Source: Bacillus sp. Xin1 (GTDB lineage Bacteria; Bacillota; Bacilli; Bacillales; Bacillaceae_G). From it: a DNA stretch of 64,000 bases. This document shows, piece by piece, positions 58,438 through 64,000 of this stretch; within the stretch, counting starts at the first letter, position 1, and every line of letters starts with the position of its first letter. The DNA lies in NCBI RefSeq assembly GCF_013314535.1, contig NZ_JABUAE010000001.1:124001-188000 (forward strand), written 5' to 3'. The notes under the pieces were generated by a model, which saw only the letters and a program-made list of their open reading frames with translations, made no database searches and was not told where the DNA came from. A program made the position numbers and the translations under genes.

Positions 58438-59295
58438 ATGAGCTTTCAACTTCATCCCAATACAACACTTGGTTTGGTTCATTTATATGTATCGAATTTA
58501 CAACAGTCTCTAGCATTTTATACGGATGTATTACGACTGAAAGTGGTAAAAGAAGAAGAGAATATCGCTACACTTGGCAATGAAAATAATGAGCCACTTC
58601 TTATAATAGAGGAGAAAGAAGATGCTCTTCCAAAACAAAGAAGTCGCACTGGTTTATATCACTTTGCAATCTTACTACCAAGTAGACAAGGTTTAGCAAA
58701 TGTTCTTCGTCACCTTGTGCAGAAAGTATATCCGTTACACGGCGGGGCAGATCATTACTTTAGCGAAGCGATTTATTTAGCTGACCCAGATGGAAATGGA
58801 ATCGAAATTTATCACGATCGTCAAAGAGAAGTGTGGCGTGATGAAAAGGGAGAGCTGCCGTTTGTTAGCAACCCATTAGATGGTGAAGGATTATTACAAC
58901 AAGGAAATGAGTGGAATGGATTTCCAAGCGGAACAGTAATGGGACATATTCATTTACATGTTGCTGATTTAGAAGAAGCAAAACGTTTTTATGTAGATGG
59001 GCTTGGATTTGAAGTGACGATCCCAGCTCGAAACGGTGCGTTATTTGTTTCAGCAGGTGGTTATCATCATCATGTTGGTTTAAATACATGGCAAGGTGAA
59101 GGTGTGCCGCCCCAAATGAAAAATTCTGTCGGCTTGAAATATTTCACAATTGTACTAGCAGATGAAAAAGAAAAAGAGCAAGTATGTGAAAGCTTAAAAT
59201 ATATTGGCGCGGTTACGACGTACAAAGATGGAGTATTACAAGTCGAAGATCCGTTTGGTCACTGTATTCACTTCATTACAAAGAGAGAAGCCTAA
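58438..59295 (+). CDS. catE: Catechol-2,3-dioxygenase, CatE-like (two VOC domains)
   Basis: A 285-residue extradiol ring-cleavage dioxygenase with two vicinal-oxygen-chelate domains: LGLVHLYVSNLQQSLAFYTDVL (about 11-32) and GHIHLHVADLEEAKRFYVDGLGF (about 176-198). Likely iron ligands are His in MGHIHLH, His in YHHHVGLN and Glu near the C-terminus. B. subtilis CatE detoxifies catechol. It starts 21 bases after catD, and its last codons lie inside the terminator hairpin. Confidence 0.87.
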   Translation: MSFQLHPNTTLGLVHLYVSNLQQSLAFYTDVLRLKVVKEEENIATLGNENNEPLLIIEEKEDALPKQRSRTGLYHFAILLPSRQGLANVLRHLVQKVYPLHGGADHYFSEAIYLADPDGNGIEIYHDRQREVWRDEKGELPFVSNPLDGEGLLQQGNEWNGFPSGTVMGHIHLHVADLEEAKRFYVDGLGFEVTIPARNGALFVSAGGYHHHVGLNTWQGEGVPPQMKNSVGLKYFTIVLADEKEKEQVCESLKYIGAVTTYKDGVLQVEDPFGHCIHFITKREA

Positions 59296-59311
59296 TTAAG
59301 GCTTCTCTCTT
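59281..59311. terminator. Bidirectional terminator overlapping the catE 3' end
   Basis: AAGAGAGAAGCCT (59281-59293) pairs with AGGCTTCTCTCTT (59299-59311). It serves catE and the converging phh genes. Confidence 0.88.
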
Positions 59312-59623
59312 TTACTTTCTTATAATTGCTTTTTCATTTTGTAAAAAAAGTTCATTAAACTGCCTTGCGAGCTCAAAATCAAGTTTCGTTAAACCTTTTG
59401 CGTTCCATGATGACAAAGTAATAATGACTGCCTTATACTGAATAAGGATAAATGGATGGTGATTATGTTCTTCTGATAGTTTGGCGGCTTCAGAGACAAA
59501 TTCGACACCTTTTAAGTAGTCGGAAAACATATATTTTCTTTCAATCCATTTTTCATCTTTTACTGTCCATTTATCTAACTTTGCTAATTCTTCTTGTACT
59601 TCTTCATCTGTTAGGCGTTGCAT
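59312..59623 (-). CDS. phhB: Pterin-4a-carbinolamine dehydratase
   Basis: Recycles the hydroxypterin formed by phenylalanine hydroxylase. It is 103 residues long, with the family motif EEHNHHPFILIQYKAVIITLSS and the typical LDFELARQFNEL end. The ATG lies 20 bases inside the 3' end of phhA, after AAAGGATGTG, so translation is probably coupled. Confidence 0.93.
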   Translation of the reverse strand: MQRLTDEEVQEELAKLDKWTVKDEKWIERKYMFSDYLKGVEFVSEAAKLSEEHNHHPFILIQYKAVIITLSSWNAKGLTKLDFELARQFNELFLQNEKAIIRK

Positions 59624-61361
59624 TATTTTTCACATCCTTTATTGGAAGTAGAGCAAGACCATTGTTAATCAAGCGTTGTACAGATTCGTTTTCTGTAAAG
59701 ATAGAGAGCTGCTCTAGTAATGCAGTAGATGCTTGGTGTCCTTTGTTATGCTCTAAAAGTAATTCTAAAATTTCAAGGCGAAGTAACCATTCTTTTGGAT
59801 AGAACTTATTTAGTACTTCTTGAATGGCTACTAATTGTTCTAGGTGTGAATCTTGTAACACGCCTTCATTTCGAATGCCGCGAACTGTTTGATACATACG
59901 ATCAAGCTCCGTTAATGTAAGTGGTTCCGGTGTTTCTTCTACTTCTTCATCTACCGGGAAGAATGCAGCTGCATCTGCTGCACCTGGGAATACGGAAGAG
60001 ATTTTTGCCCCAACCCCCATGTCAAACGCTCCCCATGAAGCATCAAATAATAGACGATCTTTATAAACTACTGTGCAATCTGTAAATGAAATAAGAGTGA
60101 TCTTCTCATCGTTTTTCACAATATCCGTTACTGTTCCTTTTACATGAACACCGCTGGCAAAGGATAATTCCGCACGATTACCGATGATAATGCCTAGTGA
60201 CTGTAACTTCTCATCTGTGCAATCCTCAAGTGAAACATTGCCCTGTAATAAGCCAACTGGTGTACCAAAACCATCTTGATGTACAGCTGTAGAATGATTT
60301 GGTAATTGCTTATGATTTAGTGCTAACGCTGTCGGTGTATTTGTTTTTATGTAAATGACTTCACCAACATCATTTTGAATCATTTCCGCAAATGTACCTG
60401 TAATTTGTAATCCACTACTTAGCTCAGCGGTTGCATTGTTTTCAGAATGAATTGCTTTTTCTAATCCTTCTGCACCACCTGTTTTAAAAGCCATTGTTTC
60501 AGAGAACTTCTCAAGTGCTTCTGTTAATTCTTCAAATGACTCGCATACAAATAGCTGAGGCTGCATTTTCGTAACATCATAAGTTGTCTTTGTACAAGCT
60601 TCAATTGAGAATGGAACTTTTTCTACGGCGTCTGTTAAGCAATACTTACTTTCACCGACAGAAGAAAGCAGGCCAGCTCCGTAGATTTTAGGGGTGTCCA
60701 CATCTCCAATTAAACCATATTCGACTGTCCACCAAAAAAGACGAGAAATTTGTTCTGCTTCTGATAAGCCAGAAACAAGCTTTTGTTTTTCGAAAACTTC
60801 TTTTTCAGCCGCTGCAACTTCTTCGGGTGTAGAGGTTGGACTTTCTTTTACAATTGTTAAAGTACGAACAGCTTCAAAAGCATCATGCTCTTCTTTCGTT
60901 GAAAATGCTTTTGCCCCAATTTGTCCAAATCGTTTTACATATTTTGCATATGTAGAATCAAGTAAAATTGGTGCATGTCCAGCTGCTTCATGAACGATGT
61001 CAGGAGCCGGCGTATATTCAATGTTTTCCACTTTACGAATATCTGTTGCGATCGGTAATAAGCCATGCCCTTGGAAATCAAAGAACGCTACGCCAGGGAT
61101 CAGACCGTCAATTGTTACTGCGCCCCAACCGCTCGGTGCTAAGCACTCATTCATTTCTTCCACCTTTGGAATTGCATCTATATTAATACCAGATGATTGA
61201 AGTCCGTTCACATAGGCCGGATGAGCAACATCTTTTAAAAAGTTATGGTTTTGTCTCATAATGTAACGCCACACAGCGTGATTAACTGGTGTGTACTGAT
61301 CGTAATGCTGCGTGGATACAAATGGTTTTAAATGCGATGGAATTTCTGTTTTCCTTGTCAT
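59604..61361 (-). CDS. phhA: Phenylalanine 4-monooxygenase (aromatic amino acid hydroxylase), long form
   Basis: A non-haem-iron, tetrahydropterin-dependent hydroxylase converting Phe to Tyr. The 585 residues are about twice the common bacterial size. Catalytic domain: PAPDIVHEAAGHAPILL gives iron ligands His124 and His129, and FWWTVEYGLIGD gives Glu214. After about residue 290 comes a beta-rich region with an internal duplication (316-339 and 403-426) and then a helical end. ATG 61361 is 9 bases after AAGGAGG. An ATG at 61370 touches that site. It is cotranscribed with phhB. Confidence 0.92.
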   Translation of the reverse strand: MTRKTEIPSHLKPFVSTQHYDQYTPVNHAVWRYIMRQNHNFLKDVAHPAYVNGLQSSGINIDAIPKVEEMNECLAPSGWGAVTIDGLIPGVAFFDFQGHGLLPIATDIRKVENIEYTPAPDIVHEAAGHAPILLDSTYAKYVKRFGQIGAKAFSTKEEHDAFEAVRTLTIVKESPTSTPEEVAAAEKEVFEKQKLVSGLSEAEQISRLFWWTVEYGLIGDVDTPKIYGAGLLSSVGESKYCLTDAVEKVPFSIEACTKTTYDVTKMQPQLFVCESFEELTEALEKFSETMAFKTGGAEGLEKAIHSENNATAELSSGLQITGTFAEMIQNDVGEVIYIKTNTPTALALNHKQLPNHSTAVHQDGFGTPVGLLQGNVSLEDCTDEKLQSLGIIIGNRAELSFASGVHVKGTVTDIVKNDEKITLISFTDCTVVYKDRLLFDASWGAFDMGVGAKISSVFPGAADAAAFFPVDEEVEETPEPLTLTELDRMYQTVRGIRNEGVLQDSHLEQLVAIQEVLNKFYPKEWLLRLEILELLLEHNKGHQASTALLEQLSIFTENESVQRLINNGLALLPIKDVKNNATPNR

Positions 61362-61431
61362 TAGATACATCCTCCTTTTTTATCTAAAAAAATGCTATCG
61401 TTTTATATATATATATCACCCCCTTTCAAAT

Positions 61432-61461
61432 ATTATAAGCGCTTATAAAATTTTATCACAA
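61432..61461 (-). promoter_or_regulatory. phhAB promoter with palindromic operator candidate
   Basis: On the minus strand: TTGTGA (61461-61456), 18 bases, TATAAT (61437-61432). A perfect 16-bp palindrome TTATAAGCGCTTATAA (61433-61448) covers the -10 and part of the spacer. Confidence 0.7.
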
Positions 61462-61506
61462 GATTCGGAATTATTTAACATTTGTTTTGTGAGAAACAGA
61501 AAAAAG

Positions 61507-61533
61507 CCCATATCGGAAAATCCGATATGGGCG
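61507..61533 (-). terminator. Leftward terminator of the broken secreted-peptide gene
   Basis: GCCCATATCGGA (61507-61518) pairs perfectly with TCCGATATGGGC (61522-61533). Reading leftward it is followed by TTTTTT. Confidence 0.9.
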
Positions 61534-61585
61534 AAAAAAATGTGGTATCACCCTAGTTGTAGGCAAGAATTTACTTATTTCTCAG

Positions 61586-61792
61586 TTACTTTACTTCTAA
61601 ATCAATTATTTCTTTTAATGTTTTCGTATCGACATTTGCTGCAATTTTATTTTCACCCTACTGCTAAATATTTGCCTTTAGCTCTGGGCTAAATTGTTTT
61701 TCCTTTTGCAGCATTTTGGCATGTGCGCTCAATGCGCCAAAGCTGGAAAAAACGAGTGCCATACTTAGTAATGCAGTTGTAGTTTTTTTCAT
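61586..61792 (-). pseudogene. Secreted small protein gene interrupted by two in-frame TAG codons
   Basis: ATG at 61792 follows GGGAG and opens a clear signal peptide (MKKTTTALLSMALVFSSFG, ending ALSAHA). The frame continues to ELKANI, then TAG, Gln, TAG (codons 43-45). It resumes GENKIAANVDTKTLKEII and ends with TAA after codon 68. Start, signal, tail and terminator are all in place, so it looks like a recently broken gene for an exported peptide of about 68 residues. The alternative is that a 42-residue product is the real one. No family is recognised. Confidence 0.6.
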
Positions 61793-62061
61793 TGAAACTC
61801 CCGCTAATAAAATGTGCCAACCTTCTCAAAATGTATCGATAATTCTCCCGTATTGATTTGTACAAAACAACATGAATGTTGGTCAAATCATAAATTTGAC
61901 ACGATATCACAAAAAAGTATCTGAAAATTCAAAAAAATTTAAGGTTTTTGTTGATGGAAATGTAAAAATATAGGTTAATTTGTTAGATTTTTATGGATTT
62001 TGTATATAGCAGACTAAATGCGAGGGATGCTATGAAAAAGGGAAAGAGGTGAGATTACATC

Positions 62062-63300
62062 GTGAAAAAAATGATGGCTAATTGCTTTATATCTGTAATT
62101 CTATTTTTTCTAATGATGTCAGTTAGTAGCGCAGAGAGTACAGCGATTCAAGTTGCTTTCATTCGTGACCATGATCTTTGGATAAAAATCGATGGAAAAG
62201 AAAAGCAAATAACAAAAGGAGAGTACATAACAAAACCTAAATGGTCATATGATGGAAAGTGGATTGCATATGCAAAAGGCGAAGAACAAAAAGAGCTCGA
62301 ATTGTACCAAGTTGCGGATGGAAAAAAAATTGTTCCTTCTCAAACAGAAGCAACGAATTATCAATGGTCACCGGTAGAAAATATAATTGCATTTGAATTT
62401 ACAGGTACACTAAATACATTTGATGCCGAGAAGAAGAATGCAACGTTTGAAAATGTATCATCAGGTGTAGGTGATTATGCATGGTATCCGGATGGAAAGA
62501 GGTTTCTTGTTTCGTCTGAGGCTCAGTTGCTTCCAACAGGTTGGACAGGAGCGCAGCTATACGAAGTACAAAAGGATGCAGGAATGAATCCTAATAAAAT
62601 GAAACACCTGTATACATTACCGAGTATGCAGGAGGATTTTCTTGCTTATGTTGCAAGCAATTTCAAGTGGTCTTCAAATGGAAAGTGGATTGCATTTTTA
62701 GCTGTTCCAACGGCTTCGTGGTCAGCGGATAGTAATACACTTTGTCTGTTGAAAGCGGATGGAAGTTATTTTGAAAAAGTAGATCAAATGTTATTAAATA
62801 GCCAGTGGACACAATGGGCCCCATCGAGAAATATATTGGCTTATATTGAAGGAAGCGGAAGATTTGCGATAGAAAATAAACATTTGAAAATAAAAGAAGT
62901 ACCTGCTCTTCAGCAAGAAAAATTTACTCCAAAAGGATATGTCGACTGGGATTTTACATGGCATAACGACAAACTAATTACCCTTTCAAGAGCAAAAGAA
63001 ATGGAGTGGGAAAATGAAGAAGAAAAAAGGTCATTACCTTCTTTATACCAAGTAAATATTCAAATAAATCGGCAACGTCAAATTACAACTCCATCAAAAA
63101 AATATGGAGATTACAATCCAGTTTATATAAAAAGTGAAAATCAACTGACATGGGTGCGTTCTGACCGTAAAAAGGCAAATATGTGGTTGGCGAATGGGGA
63201 TGGAGCAAAAGCGAAGAAATGGATTGAAAATATAGATGTACCCCAGCCGTATTATGAAAAGTGGAATTGGGAGGATGTTATTTCCGTAAAAGAGGATTAA
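62062..63300 (+). CDS. Secreted TolB-like beta-propeller protein
   Basis: A 412-residue protein with a signal peptide (about 1-24, ending VSSAES) and repeated propeller blades of the TolB/WD40 type (KPKWSYDGKWIAYAKG, YAWYPDGKRFLVSS, NFKWSSNGKWIAFLA). It is probably exported or anchored on the cell surface, with a binding role. The start is GTG after AAAGAGGTGAG. It is monocistronic with its own terminator. No enzymatic motif is seen. Confidence 0.8.
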   Translation: MKKMMANCFISVILFFLMMSVSSAESTAIQVAFIRDHDLWIKIDGKEKQITKGEYITKPKWSYDGKWIAYAKGEEQKELELYQVADGKKIVPSQTEATNYQWSPVENIIAFEFTGTLNTFDAEKKNATFENVSSGVGDYAWYPDGKRFLVSSEAQLLPTGWTGAQLYEVQKDAGMNPNKMKHLYTLPSMQEDFLAYVASNFKWSSNGKWIAFLAVPTASWSADSNTLCLLKADGSYFEKVDQMLLNSQWTQWAPSRNILAYIEGSGRFAIENKHLKIKEVPALQQEKFTPKGYVDWDFTWHNDKLITLSRAKEMEWENEEEKRSLPSLYQVNIQINRQRQITTPSKKYGDYNPVYIKSENQLTWVRSDRKKANMWLANGDGAKAKKWIENIDVPQPYYEKWNWEDVISVKED

Positions 63301-63301
63301 C

Positions 63302-63336
63302 AAAGCCACCTAAAATGTACTTTTAGGTGGCTTTTT
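63302..63336. terminator. Terminator after the TolB-like gene
   Basis: AAAGCCACCTAAAA-tgtac-TTTTAGGTGGCTTT, a perfect 14-bp stem with T run, suitable for both converging genes. Confidence 0.93.
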
Positions 63337-63356
63337 CTGTTTAGAGTGTGTAATGA

Positions 63357-63479
63357 TTATTTGTGCGTTTTATTTGGTTTCTTTTTCCCTGGATTGCCTT
63401 TACCTTGATGTTTTCTGTTCTGCTCGTCCTTTGCTTGTTTTTCGTGTATTGTGTCTAAAAAATCATTTGAGTTACTCAT
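63357..63479 (-). CDS. DUF4023-type small protein
   Basis: A 40-residue, strongly basic and hydrophilic protein (MSNSNDFLDTIHEKQAKDEQ, then GKGNPGKKKPNKTHK). It fits the DUF4023 pattern known from Bacillus, with an acidic helical start and a GKGNP plus lysine tail. GAGGAGG lies 8 bases before the ATG. The function is unknown. Confidence 0.75.
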   Translation of the reverse strand: MSNSNDFLDTIHEKQAKDEQNRKHQGKGNPGKKKPNKTHK

Positions 63480-63552
63480 TGATGAATCCTCCTCAAAGTT
63501 TCGTTGTATCCTTTTTTACTATAACCATTTAGGATGGAATCATGAATGTAAA

Positions 63553-63681
63553 TTAAAAAGTTGTATAACTTCGGATAGACTCTTCAGCTTTCATCCAAGG
63601 TGCAGAAGTTTTATCACTTGTAAAGAAACTATTTATATATCCCCATATTATCATGCCGATAAAATAAATTACCCAATTCAT
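63553..63681 (-). CDS. Small single-helix membrane protein, unknown
   Basis: A 42-residue protein with one N-terminal helix (MNWVIYFIGMIIWGYINSFF) and a polar tail (KAEESIRSYTTF). AGAGGGAAC lies about 8 bases before the ATG at 63681. It lies between the DUF4023 gene and a large palindrome. No family is recognised. Confidence 0.6.
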   Translation of the reverse strand: MNWVIYFIGMIIWGYINSFFTSDKTSAPWMKAEESIRSYTTF

Positions 63682-63706
63682 ATTTTGAGTTCCCTCTTTT
63701 AAAGAT

Positions 63707-63737
63707 AATATATGTAAAAAAGTTTTTTACATATATT
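63707..63737. promoter_or_regulatory. 31-base perfect palindrome in a divergent intergenic region
   Basis: Two 15-base arms (AATATATGTAAAAAA and its complement) surround a single G at 63722. Part of it, TGTAAAAAAGTTTT, recurs inverted at 63765-63778 (within 63755-63778). It may be an operator, or a terminator for a leftward or rightward transcript. Confidence 0.55.
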
Positions 63738-63870
63738 GTCATAATAATTTTCGATTTACATATCAAAACTTTTTTACAGGAATTGAGAAGAAGATAGAGA
63801 AAAGTAGAGACTATGAAAAAAGTAATAGTAAAAAAATATACACATTCATTTTGTAGTGGAAGGGGAAACT

Positions 63871-64000
63871 ATGAAGCTTATTTTCATAAGGCATGGGGAA
63901 GGAAAACATACAAAGGATTTACCGAGGAGTTTGCAATTAGAGAATCCACCTTTGACGAAAGAAGGCGAACAACAAGCGCTGTTACTCCAAAGTAGTTTAC
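63871..64000 (+). CDS. Histidine phosphatase (phosphoglycerate-mutase) family protein, 3'-truncated by window edge
   Basis: The first 43 residues are visible: MKLIFIRHGEGKHTKD, then NPPLTKEGEQQALLLQSS. The RHGE motif carries the phospho-accepting His, and LTxxGxxQA is the usual next element. The ATG follows GTGGAAGGGGAAACT. The family covers many phosphatases, so the substrate is unknown. It continues beyond the window. Confidence 0.85.
   Translation, partial: MKLIFIRHGEGKHTKDLPRSLQLENPPLTKEGEQQALLLQSSL

Noticed and set aside
61689-61910. 73-codon minus-strand frame next to the TolB-like gene
   Set aside because: It is out of frame with the signal-peptide gene it overlaps, has no ribosome site and shows no protein-like composition.
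63813-63995. 60-codon plus-strand frame ahead of and overlapping the phosphoglycerate-mutase-type gene
   Set aside because: The overlapping frame starting at 63871 shows the RHGE motif and has a better ribosome site, so the other frame is a shadow.

Overview
The window is chromosomal DNA from a low-GC, spore-forming Firmicute, almost certainly a member of the Bacillus cereus group. The main evidence is gene order. From tgt-yajC through spoVB, comN, secDF, recJ-apt-rel-dtd, hisS-aspS, rarA, cymR-iscS-mnmA, recD2, alaS-ruvX-mltG, trmR-trhP1-trhP2-udk-greA, pbpI-yrrS and yrrT-mtnN-mccA-mccB, it follows the yrb/yrv/yrr/yrh segment of the Bacillus subtilis chromosome, with insertions typical of the cereus group. 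There is no rRNA, tRNA, insertion sequence, prophage or CRISPR array.

Layout. Positions 1-14.2 kb: queuosine tRNA exchange (tgt, cut by the window edge), secretion (yajC, secDF), sporulation (spoVB), competence control (comN), a cation exporter, recJ, apt, the stringent-response enzyme rel, and dtd. Positions 14.2-18.2 kb: a T-box leader and hisS-aspS. Positions 18.3-23.5 kb: a peptide transporter, tcdA, small unknown genes, an RsfA-type regulator and rarA. Positions 23.8-30.2 kb: the sulfur regulator cymR, iscS, mnmA, a TPR protein and recD2. Positions 30.6-41.5 kb: a YrrI-type permease, a second T-box and alaS, ruvX, mltG, the 5-methoxyuridine tRNA-modification genes, udk, and greA behind a leader that looks like an attenuator. 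Positions 41.8-49 kb: a lipoprotein, a sporulation-type PBP, yrrS, and the methionine-to-cysteine recycling genes. Positions 49-55.5 kb: adhE behind two Rex-type operators, then a Fur-box-controlled siderophore ABC transporter whose permease gene is frameshifted. Positions 55.7-64 kb: accessory genes, namely two GNAT acetyltransferases, a MaoC-like protein, an XRE-cupin regulator, catDE, phenylalanine hydroxylase with pterin dehydratase, a broken secreted-peptide gene, a TolB-like protein, two very small proteins and a truncated phosphoglycerate-mutase-family gene.

Themes. Many genes act on tRNA: tgt, dtd, hisS, aspS, tcdA, mnmA, alaS, trmR, trhP1 and trhP2. Sulfur metabolism is linked through CymR, IscS and MccAB. 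Control by RNA structure is frequent: two T-boxes, a terminator/anti-terminator arrangement with a possible leader peptide before greA, a hairpin that hides the pbpI ribosome-binding site, and folded leaders before secDF and adhE. A degenerate structured repeat occurs at four intergenic sites. The most notable single points are the GACAC specifier in the hisS-aspS T-box, the frameshift in the siderophore permease, and the greA leader.
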